DNA from: Polysphondylium violaceum | Taxonomy: Eukaryota > Evosea > Eumycetozoa > Dictyosteliales > Dictyosteliaceae | Direction of reading: 5' to 3' | Assembly (NCBI GenBank): GCA_000277445.1 | Contig: AJWJ01000132.1 | Coordinates: forward strand, 1-48,024 | Length of the DNA: 48,024 nt | Made by a program: the position numbers and the translations under genes | Shown: positions 11,240-20,502 of the stretch, piece by piece | Layout of the letters: every line of letters begins with the position of its first letter | Position numbering within the stretch: the stretch's first letter is position 1 | Notes under the pieces: generated by a model | What the model was told of the DNA's origin: nothing | The model's input: the letters and a program-made list of their open reading frames with translations, nothing else | Databases searched by the model: none

Positions 11240-12925
11240 TTATTTATTATTGTTTGATATTAATATACCATCTAAAGATATTGTACATCTTGGGGGAATG
11301 ATACCAGGCTCAATATTATTTACATGTTGATCATAGGGTAGGTCTAGATGTAAAAGTTTGATGGTTTTGGGTATATCACCTTTTTTAACAATACTGAAAG
11401 GCTGTAGTCTTAGTTTCTCGACAGAGGGAGGGATGACAGGTACACTACCAATGTCTATGTCGAGATCTTTGACGCTGGGTGGCACGATGAGTCCTTTAAA
11501 AGGGGCCTCTCTTTGAGACATTCTATTTAGAGACAACCGGGTGATGGTGTATTCGGGCAACACCATTTTCCGTATGACTCCAAAACGAATACTTAGTTGT
11601 CTGACACTATCAGGTATGGTGTTTTCTTTGATATATATCTCTTTGTATGAATGGATCTTCAAATGCTGGATGGTGTTGGGTAGGTAGTTTGGAAGAATGT
11701 TGTTAAAGTATGATAGAGAGAGCACCAACAGGCTGCAAGGCAACACGTCTGGTTGGCGATCCAGAGGCAAAAAGGTGCCGAGTTCCAATTTAATCAGGTT
11801 GGGTAAAACTCCCCTGTCGAGTGTTTGGGCAAATGAACGCATTTCAAGGTTTTTAATATTTGGCGGTAACACGCCTTTATAGAGACGTTGGTTGTATTGT
11901 GCCATGCTCAAGAAGGTGAGTGAGCGGGGTAGTATATTGGCGTCCAATCTTTTGTCGAAATTGTACAATTCCAATCTTGTAAGATGGGGAGGCAAGAGTT
12001 TGGGCATAAGCGGGAAATCATACGAGAGTGTCAGAGTCGTCAAGGTTTCGGGGAATAGGTTGATGGGGATCTCTTGCTTGGTAAAGTGGTTGAAATAGAT
12101 TTCAGTGATCCAAGTCTTCCTTGTTGTGATGTAGAGTTGCTCTACATTATCTAACTCGACCACCAGCCCTTTCATTGGCTCTGAGAACGACAGATTCGTG
12201 AGATATTGGATATTTGAAGAGAGATCTAGGGTTTTTAGTGTTGGAGGAAGGTCGCTATTGTTGATGTTCACACCGACTTCGTCATACGACTTTAGTTTCG
12301 TCAGGGTCTTGGGTAATTCATTGCCCAATGGTAGATAGTAATCGGATGTTTCCAGTGACTGTAGATCCTCGGGTAATGTGCCTGGCAATATTTTATAGGG
12401 ATAGTAATTCAAGGAGATATGCTTTATTGACGAAGGCAATGAATGTATAGGCTCACGTATTCCCCGTGCTTGCACACAGAGCTCTGTCACACTGCTGGGT
12501 ATCGAGGTATAGTCAAAGGCACATTTGCCCCCATCACTAAAGTACAACGACAACTTGACCAGTGACTCTGGCAGTTTTCTTCCCTCGACAAAAGACATTA
12601 GTTTTTCTGTGGGTTGATTGATCTCCAGACTATTGACAATGCCGATATGGGGACTGTCAAACACTTGCAATACAAAATCCGTCTTTGTGTCTTCTATGCC
12701 ATAATTCATGAGACGACCGTATGGATCATCGATTACAAGACATATTAGGATATTGTATTTCTCTTTGTCCAACAATGCCAACTCTTTATAGTTGGTAATT
12801 AAATAGAAGAAACTAATTTTGATCTCTTTGTTCTCCACTACATAGTTTCTAATGATTCTTCTCAGATAACTATTATTCCAAATTTGTTTAAATAGTATTG
12901 ATTTTGAGTGTGCCCTATGGTTCAT
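11240..12925 (-). CDS. FNIP-repeat protein
   Basis: A single exon encodes 561 residues. An N-terminal block of about 110 residues (IWNNSYLRRIIRNYV ... SLEINQPTEKL) is followed by leucine-rich FNIP-type units of about 22 residues, recognisable from repeated LP.SL..L.L and YNQ.L..G.LP patterns (for instance LPPNIKNLEM and LPRSLTFLSM). FNIP repeats are hugely expanded in dictyostelids, often behind F-box-like or kinase fronts, and are thought to bind protein partners; no specific function is known for this one. The sequence is less AT-rich than the surrounding DNA. A near-identical but broken copy of its promoter and first about 110 codons is present at 47361-47737. A perfect 14-base palindrome, ACAGATATATCTGT (12949-12962), lies just upstream of the start. 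Confidence 0.92.
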   Translation of the reverse strand: MNHRAHSKSILFKQIWNNSYLRRIIRNYVVENKEIKISFFYLITNYKELALLDKEKYNILICLVIDDPYGRLMNYGIEDTKTDFVLQVFDSPHIGIVNSLEINQPTEKLMSFVEGRKLPESLVKLSLYFSDGGKCAFDYTSIPSSVTELCVQARGIREPIHSLPSSIKHISLNYYPYKILPGTLPEDLQSLETSDYYLPLGNELPKTLTKLKSYDEVGVNINNSDLPPTLKTLDLSSNIQYLTNLSFSEPMKGLVVELDNVEQLYITTRKTWITEIYFNHFTKQEIPINLFPETLTTLTLSYDFPLMPKLLPPHLTRLELYNFDKRLDANILPRSLTFLSMAQYNQRLYKGVLPPNIKNLEMRSFAQTLDRGVLPNLIKLELGTFLPLDRQPDVLPCSLLVLSLSYFNNILPNYLPNTIQHLKIHSYKEIYIKENTIPDSVRQLSIRFGVIRKMVLPEYTITRLSLNRMSQREAPFKGLIVPPSVKDLDIDIGSVPVIPPSVEKLRLQPFSIVKKGDIPKTIKLLHLDLPYDQHVNNIEPGIIPPRCTISLDGILISNNNK

Positions 12926-13024
12926 TGACTCTTGACAAATATATATCTACAGATATATCTGTTTATGGAATTTAATTTAATGGACAAAACTAAACCTTTT
13001 TTTTTTTTTTTTTTTATTTCTCGT

Positions 13025-14463
13025 TTATTTCTCAAAGTTTAGGATATTGGATAGAGGATAATGAGTCTCGATAGTATTGTCAGTTTCATATATAGTTTTT
13101 AATCTACTGAATCCATCAATGGAGGTGAAGTTTGCAACAAAGGAATTGTTTTCAGCTTTTTTTTGTAATTGAATCTGATCACCAATACTTAGGATATGAT
13201 TGATGCTTTTAATAATAGTGATTTTATCTTGTGAACTAAGATTTGGTGCTTCCAATTGAATGATAAAGACTTGAAGAAATTCAAAATGACTAACCAAAAA
13301 TTCCATTTGATCAAAAGTAACATCTTCATTCTTTAGCAATAAAAACAAGAGATTGATCACTTTCTTACTATCAGTGTCGTTATTTAGTAGGTTAATCAGT
13401 GTTTCAAAGTAATGTAGATCTATAAATTCCTGAATTTGATCAGTATTTGCACTTGGAATTAGATTTGACAAGATATTAAGTACTATTAGTCTTTTTGCTT
13501 CGGTAGTATTGGTTGGATCCACTTCATCTTCACCATCTGGAGCAGGCTCCGGATTGATTGGACCAAACAAGAATCTTAGAATCACTGATGATGTGCCAAT
13601 TGAAAAAACATGCTGAGGATTCTCTTTACTTGTATTCTCGATGATTAAGAGTAGATCAGCGTAAAATCGTGAATACACTTCATTTTTCAACACATCTAAT
13701 GATAGCTTGACTAAACTCCATTCGATCAGATAGAAAATCATCTCTTTGAGTTTTGATATTTCTTTTAATGCAGATGCACCATTTGATAGTGATAAGCTAT
13801 TGTTTGACTTCATTACCAAAGATAAAATCTCCAATAGTTTAAAACCCTTTTCTACACTAACATCTCCTTGACACAGATTCTTTACAATCAAACTCACAGA
13901 GCCAATGGTAAAGGATGCGTTTGATTTTTGTAAAAGAGATAAAAAGGTTTGGAGAGGTCCATTTTCATACAACTCTTCTCTATATTTAGGGTCTTCAGCA
14001 ATAGAGCCAATGATCCAGAGTGCAATGCCAACCAACATTGAGTTATCACTCGATTTCTCCACCAATCGAATTAAAGGAATTAAAACTCCGTAGTCTGCAA
14101 TAATGTTAATGTGCTCTGGATGAATACAAAGCATTTGAATAAAAAATCTACATGCTAAATGCGTCAAGTTATCAGGGGAGTTATGAAGTAAAGTAATTAC
14201 TTTGGGGACAGTACCAACATCAATAATCTTTTGAACAGGATCAGTGGTATTGTAGTAATCAATCTCCATTAAAGTAACAAAATAATTTAAACTTTTGTAA
14301 ACTACTTCCAGGTCTTCTGAATTTAAGTTTTCACAATTTTCTTTTCCCTAGAAAAAAAAAAAGTTAATAATAATTATTAATTATAATTAATAATAATATA
14401 TAACTTAAACAATTGGATAGATATACTTACTTCATCATCTTGATAAACTGGTAGACCCTCCAT
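13025..14463 (-). CDS. Armadillo-repeat protein, importin-alpha-like
   Basis: Two exons, 14463-14431 (11 codons, MEGLPVYQDDE) and 14347-13025, give about 451 residues. The protein is built of helical armadillo repeats: GTVPKVITLLHNSP, YGVLIPLIRLVEKSSDN and ENGPLQTFLSLLQKSN each show the G..P.L..LL pattern of repeat helices 2-3, and ALWIIGSIAED resembles the ALWALSNIA helix of importin alpha. The usual N-terminal importin-beta-binding segment is missing and the asparagine/tryptophan array is poorly kept, so classical NLS binding is doubtful. The short first exon with a phase-0 intron is shared with the second armadillo gene at 31774-33384, and the two proteins look like diverged paralogues. 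It lies 99 bases upstream of the FNIP gene on the same strand. Confidence 0.88.
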
Positions 14464-14968
14464 ATTGTATTATATATAATAAACTTTCATGATTGACAAT
14501 ATTTTTTTTCTTTTATACTGAAAATTCTTTAAAACCTAAAAACAGATATTTCAGATATTTGTTTGATTAAAAAAAAATCTTCATCAATTTTAAAATTTTT
14601 ATCCTTAAATAAAACCACTAAAGGATATGATTATTATAAAATAGATTTCATGAATATGGTCTCTAAAATATAAGATTATATTTATTCTATTATTTTTTAA
14701 AAAATCAATCTAATAAACATCTTCAAGCTCTCTCTTTATAATCTTTGATGCGTTTCCAAGACATTGACAAAGGATGCTAGAATATTTCGGGATGATTATC
14801 TATTGATCAATATAACAATAGTATTGATTTTTGATGGTTGAAAAGTATTTTAAAATAATTCATTTCTTTTAATCATATAATTTCAAGTCTTCTATGTTTA
14901 TTTTAATTTACAGATAGGCCCTAGTTTTCGTTTTATTAATACAAAAACATAGATTTAAAACCAAACCC
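14464..14968. other. Intergenic
   Basis: AT-rich DNA between the start of the armadillo gene and the stop of the GSKIP-like gene, both on the minus strand. I see no coding exon, tRNA or convincing hairpin. Confidence 0.6.
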
Positions 14969-15365
14969 CTAAGATTTTATTCCAGATAATCTTTCTATCA
15001 ACTTATTACTAAACTCTATTCTAAACATTTCGCTATAATTCATTATTAAATTTGATAAAGCATCAAAACTTTTAGAGGTATCCAAAGGTTCTTTTGAATT
15101 GTTGTAACTGAGAATCTTTTAAATAAAGGAAATTAATATTAAACCATTATTTAAAAAGATGATATGATAATACTTTAAAACCGCTGTGTAAACACATTTC
15201 AATCAATAACTCTACACCCTCTTTAGTCACTACATTTAATACAGCTGTGTTATCATCAAAATTAGTAGAAGGATGATTCTCAACTACCTCAACAGAGTCA
15301 ACACCATATTGTACATCATTAATTTGGTCATCTATTTCATCTTTAAACGAATAGTCTGATTTCAT
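14969..15365 (-). CDS. gskip: GSKIP-domain protein (GSK3-interacting)
   Basis: Two exons, 15365-15174 and 15115-14969 (58-base intron), encode 112 residues. The protein follows animal GSKIP along its length: an acidic N-terminal segment, INDVQYGVDSVEV (human VNDVLFAVNNM), LNVVTKEGVELLIEM (human INVETKERNRYCLEL), GFKILSY (human GLKVVGY) and a C-terminal helix, FSNKLIERLSGIKS, matching FGNALLQRLEALK, the segment that in humans binds GSK3-beta. In animals GSKIP also anchors PKA; the PKA site cannot be judged here. Dictyostelids use GSK3 and PKA in cell-fate choice, so a regulatory role is plausible but inferred. The donor site GTATTA is weaker than most in this window, and reading through it would give a protein ending at 15147. 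Confidence 0.85.
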
Positions 15366-15944
15366 TTTCTATACTATATAACAGTAATCTCTATGTTTAT
15401 GTTATTTTCTTGAAAATTTTGAAATTACTCAAAAAAAATTAATATTTGTAATTTTTAATTTTTATTGAACAACCACTTGCATAATGAAAAAAGATATAAA
15501 TCTACACACTCACACAAATTTGCACCAAGATTAAGTTATGGTTTTCTTAAAATAACAATTATTAAAAAAGGAAGAGTTAATAGTTTGAATTTAAACTTAA
15601 ACGATTATAGATTTAATAAAGATCTAATTTGTCTATAGTAATGGAATTGCGAGTAAAAAACACCCTAAAAAAGCAAAATTCCACCCAATAAATTATATAT
15701 CTGTGTTTAACAACTAATCAAACCCACTCGCACACACACCCCACCGAAATTTTTATTTTTCCGAATAAATCTAATTTTACCATTGGTGTAATGATAAAAT
15801 GGAAAAAAAAAAGATTAAATCATCTATTCTTAATTACCACATTACTAATCTACTTTAAATATCTAACCATTCGCACATTCAGTCATATCAAATCCGACAC
15901 TATCTTAAAATCTTTATTACATTATAAACCATCACTCTTTTACA
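15366..15944. other. Divergent intergenic region
   Basis: Spacer between the divergently transcribed GSKIP-like and TLC genes. It is AT-rich with a CA-rich patch (about 15735-15750, ACACACACCCC) that could be a promoter element. Nothing else is supportable. Confidence 0.5.
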
Positions 15945-16959
15945 ATGGGATCTCATTGTATTGATAATTCGTATATAGATCCTTATCTATTATATCCATC
16001 TTTCACAAAAGCCAATGGAAGCCTAGGAATGGTTTCAAACATTGAACCTAGTTCAATATTGAACAGATTTGGATTGGATCTAGAATATTCTGACCAAATG
16101 CTGATTCAAAACATTGTTTTATTCTTTTTAACTCCAATGATAGGGTATTTGGTTTTACATACCTTTGCTACAGAGATTATTATTGAAAAAGGTCCAAAAC
16201 AATTGTCTGATAAATTTAAACTATATAAACAAACGAATCCGAAAAAAATATCAGAGACTTATCAAAGAATAGTGAGAAGCATTTATAGTGTTTATGTTTG
16301 TAAAGTTTCTTTAAAAGCTTGTTTAGAAGGTGATTTACAGGGGGCTATATATTCATTATTGGGTGCTATCTTTTATCATGCAGGTGATCTAATTACATTA
16401 TCCTTATATAAAAGTGATGACACAATGATGTGGGTTCATCATATTATTGCTATTTGTGGTTGTACTTCTGCCTTATTTGTAAGTGTTTAAATATTTTACT
16501 ATTTAATCTTTTTATTAACCGAAAACTACAAATATAGAATGGAAATAGAAGAGTTATTTTAATGATTACTGGTTGTGTTTATTCTGAAATTTTAGTTCCA
16601 TTTAGTACAAGTATTTCAATGATGAGATTATTAGATATAAATTCTGGTAAACTCCCTTGTTTTTTATATGGTATTAGTTTATGTATGTGTTTTTTTTTTT
16701 TATTAATGATAAACTAAAATACTAATTCTTTTAATGAATAGTTATATTTGCAATTTTAAGAATACCCAAACATTCATATTATTTATTTCAGTCACTTTAT
16801 TATAATCTTGGATATGGTGTCTCAATTTGGATATTTTTCATTCTTTTACCAGAATTTAAATGGACTTGGTTATTAATTAAAAATTTTAAAAGATCATTAA
16901 AAACTTTTAATTGTAAAATAATTGATGATGATGGAACATTAAAATCAAAGTCTCTCTGA
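15945..16959 (+). CDS. TLC-domain multi-pass membrane protein
   Basis: Three exons, 15945-16478, 16538-16682 and 16742-16959, encode about 298 residues. At least six hydrophobic segments are visible (for example IVLFFLTPMIGYLVLH near 60-80, GAIYSLLGAIFYHAGDLI and MMWVHHIIAICGC near 150-180). The MMWVHHI segment carries the paired histidines typical of the TRAM-LAG1-CLN8 (TLC) family, here the TMEM56/TLCD-like branch rather than ceramide synthase, which has a longer Lag1 motif. Such proteins act in ER, Golgi or plasma membranes on lipids or their trafficking; the substrate is not known. It converges on DDX18 with 86 bases between stops. Confidence 0.85.
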
Positions 16960-17045
16960 TTATTAGAATTCATACAATAAATATATTTATTTATAATTTT
17001 ATTTTATTTTTTTAAATATTAAAATGTATATATTATTTATTTATT

Positions 17046-18570
17046 TTATTTAACAAATTGTCTACCATCTTTTGGGAATTTTGATTGATAATTTTTAGTA
17101 AAATTTGATTTTGGATTCTTTTTGTCAGATTTACCACTAGAGCTGACATTTAAATGGACTTTGGGTGGATCGTTGAAACCAAAAGCTTTGGCAACATTTT
17201 GGAGTTCCAAAGAATTAACGTCGAAAATGTCTTTGAGTGAATGAGAGGAATAGGCACAAATATAACTCTTGTAGGCATCACGAGCAGAATTGTATAAGTA
17301 AAAGTTTTGAGAGACGATTTTTTCCAATTGTTCTTGAACGTTGGCAACCTTGCCCTTTGGGAATTCGTATTCGTTTAATGGGACCTTGGCAAGCTTGAGG
17401 TATTTGAGGAAACCGAGTTCCTTTGGTAAGAGGAACAAGAGGGCTCTACCTTTTTTACCTTGACCTCTGGCGGTACGACCGACTCTGTGAATGTATTCTT
17501 TTGGATCATCGGGAGGATCGTATTGAATGATCCAATCGACGGAAGGGATATCAAGACCACGGGCGGCTACATCTGTGCAGATAAGGATACCTTTGTCGGC
17601 ATTGACAAATTCATAAAATATGTTTGTACGTTTTTGTTGTTTTTGTTTACCGTGTAATTCGAGTACGGGAATATCAATGTAGTTAAGGAGCTCTGCAGTG
17701 TATTTGACAGCGTTGCAAGAGGACAAAAAGACAATGATTTTTTTAGAGAGATTCTTTTTCAAAAAGGTGTATAACAACAAGAATCTTCTTTCACTTGGAC
17801 ACACAACGTAACCTTGTTCCAAACCTTCGACGGTAGAGACTTCTCTAGAGTCGTCGACACCGACGTAGACTGGCTCTTTGTTGAATGAAACCTTGGCAAT
17901 TTCGTCGACTTTACGAGTTTGTGTGGCTGAAAAGAGGACAGTTTGACGTTGTTTTGGAAGGATTCTGGCGATTTGTTGCATTTCTTCTTCAAAACCATCA
18001 TCTAAAATTCTATCAGCTTCATCAATGACTAAACATTTGAGATTCTTTAAATTGAAACCTTTGGTGTTTTGTAAGTGATCCAAAAGACGACCTGGAGTGG
18101 CAACCAAAAGATTGACCCCCTTTTCCAATTTTTCTTCCTCTGGTTTCTTTACAGTACCACCCATAATAATACCGTGTGTTTGAGTGTGATATTTCATGAG
18201 TTCTCTGGCGACACCATAGATTTGTAATGCAAGTTCACGAGTTGGTGAAATAATGATAACACCAGTACCATTTCTTGGTTTAAAGTTGGCTTTGACCAAC
18301 AATTCAATGGCTGGAATTAAAAATGCCAATGTCTTTCCACTACCAGTTCTAGCGGCACCCAAAAGATCTTTACCCTCAAGTAATGGTAATATTGATTTAG
18401 CTTGAATTTGTGTCATCTTGACAAATCCCATTTCTTTGATGGCATTCTTTGTTTTTTCTTCAATTGGTAATGTTGAGAATTCAATGGAGTTTTCTGTAAT
18501 AATTTCTATTTTATATATAGATAATATCAATTAGTATATATAAACATATAATCAATTATTCATATCACAA

Positions 18571-18641
<71 letters not shown>

Positions 18642-19119
18642 GGCGAAGTGTGTGTGTGTCTTGTTATATTTGATATTTACCTGCAGCAAATTCATCCTTT
18701 TCTTCTTCTTGTTCAACAGCTTCTTGTTCTTCTTGTTCTTCTAATTTTTCAACTGGTTGTTCTACTTTTTCAACAACTTTTTTAGTTGGTTTCTTTGAGG
18801 TAGTAGTAGTAGTGGTAGTTGATGGGGCAATCTTTTCTTCATCGATAGATTTAACGATTTTTTTTAATTCTTTTTGAGTTTCAACTTGTTTGACTGATGG
18901 AATAGCAGCTAAGGCTTCAATTTCTTTGGCTGCGATATCATTGGTTGGTGTGGTTTTGATTTTCTTTGAAACTTGTTTAGGGGTAGTTGATTTTGATTCT
19001 ACAGTTTTAGTTGTTGTTACTGGTGTTGGTGTATCTACGATTTCTTCTTCTTTTCTCTTTAATGATTTCTTATTTACAGGTGGTGTGGTGCTGGTAGAGG
19101 TTGTCTTTTTAGTCACCAT
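17046..19119 (-). CDS. ddx18: DEAD-box RNA helicase DDX18 (Has1)
   Basis: Two exons: 19119-18681 and 18505-17046, about 632 residues. Exon 1 is a Lys/Thr/Glu-rich nucleolar-type front. Exon 2 holds the whole helicase: Q motif before motif [42 protein letters not shown] and HRVGRTARG, followed by the C-terminal extension ([15 protein letters not shown]) typical of Has1/DDX18. The enzyme acts in the nucleolus in 60S (and in yeast 40S) subunit maturation. Two splice acceptors 12 bases apart (exon starting at 18505 or at 18493) are both in frame and add or omit four residues (EIIT). The 175-base intron contains a long GAT repeat. Confidence 0.95.
18571..18640 (+). repeat. (GAT)n microsatellite in the DDX18 intron
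   Basis: Seventy bases of uninterrupted GAT units (about 23 copies) lie wholly inside the DDX18 intron, between the acceptor at 18506 and the donor at 18680. On the transcribed strand it reads (ATC)n. Confidence 0.97.
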
Positions 19120-19664
19120 TTTAATGTATATATGTGACGTATATAATTAAATACGGTGATATATTAAGCTATCTAACAAATACAAAAAAGAAAAAAAAAT
19201 GTTCGTCGTTTTTATCACTCTCGCAAAAAAACCACCGAAATATTTTTCGATTTTTTTTTTTAATTTTTTTGCAATTTTGAAAAAAACGATGCGCGAGAGG
19301 ATGCTGTGCCCAAGAGTGAGAGGTAACGTTTTTAGTGATCATATTTTATGATTTTAACCTATTGTGTCTGTAGATATTTTTGATTAACATTCTGAGAAAA
19401 GAATGACCATTAATTAGTCATATTTCAATAAAATCTATTCATCTCCATCAGTTGGTATATCCTAAATTTGAAATAAAAACAAATTCTCTATTTTGGGGAA
19501 AACAGTAATATATGTGTGTGATTTTATCGAAATTTATGACTATCAATATCTGAAATTGATTTTTCAAAAATTAAATTTGTTTTTTTTAAAAATAAAAATT
19601 TGTGTCTTGTCTTTGTGTTACATTTTTTATTTTTCATATTCTCCAAATTATATATATATACAAA
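19120..19664. other. Divergent intergenic region
   Basis: Promoters of DDX18 and the dioxygenase lie here. A perfect 7-base inverted repeat, CTCTCGC (19218-19224) and GCGAGAG (19293-19299), brackets an A/T-run segment in a GC-richer zone. No exon is supportable. Confidence 0.5.
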
Positions 19665-20343
19665 ATGTTACTTCCACCTATCAATATCTCAAAAGTATGA
19701 TACTGCTCTATAGGTATAGGCATTCAAATATAATGTACTAATAAGACATGTCTACTCTTAGTGGATTGAAGAAAATAAACATCTTCTTTCACCACCAGTA
19801 GGTGCTGCACTTTTATATACAAATCCAGACTCTTCATATGTTATCATGATTGTCGGTGGTCCAAATCAAAGAACTGATTATCATATCAATCAAACTGATG
19901 TATGTGTCACACATGAGATCATTGTCGTCACAAAAATAATAATAATAACTGTTTATTTAAAATAGGAATTCTTTTATCAATTTAAAGGTGATATGATTCT
20001 AAAAGTACATTATCAAGGTGAGTTTAAGGATATTAAAATCAAAGAAGGAGAATCATTTGTTTTACCAGGCAACACACCACATTCACCACAAAGATACAAA
20101 GACACCATTGGATTGGTTTTGGAGAGAAAGAGAGAATCACAATCCATTGATAGATTAAGATGGTATTGTGACAATTGCAAAGAGATTCTCTATGAAGAAT
20201 CATTTCATGTTGACAATTTAGATTTGGGTAAAATGCTCAAACCAGTGATTGAAAAGTTTTATGCCTCTGAAGAATTAAGAACCTGTCGTTCATGTAAACA
20301 TATCAGTCAAAAACCAGTTGTAAATGATAATCTTCCTCAATAA
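19665..20343 (+). CDS. haao: 3-hydroxyanthranilate 3,4-dioxygenase
   Basis: Three exons, 19665-19694 (10 codons), 19762-19899 and 19966-20343, give about 181 residues, the length of the small bacterial/fungal type. The cupin core is intact: [20 protein letters not shown] supplies iron ligands His51 and Glu57 and substrate Arg47, and [11 protein letters not shown] supplies His95 and Arg99. A second site, Cys124-Cys127 (WYCDNC) and Cys163-Cys166 (TCRSC), matches the rubredoxin-like four-cysteine metal site of bacterial enzymes, which the larger animal enzyme lacks. It cleaves 3-hydroxyanthranilate on the way from tryptophan to quinolinate and NAD. The first exon was chosen because [10 protein letters not shown] joins in frame to [13 protein letters not shown], the usual N terminus. 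Confidence 0.95.
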
Positions 20344-20502
20344 TAAAAGAAACAATAGTAGTAGTTAAATTAAAATTACAGTTTTATTCGATCGACTGTA
20401 CAAATTTATTAATGATTATATGAGACAGAGGGTAGAGGGTAAAATAAACTATTTACAAAAAATAAAAGATGGCAAGTGGATGGAACGCGTCGATGGGAGA
20501 GT

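Noticed and set aside
19340-19395. Possible box C/D snoRNA (ATGATTT ... CTGA)
   Set aside because: The C box is imperfect and there is no terminal stem.
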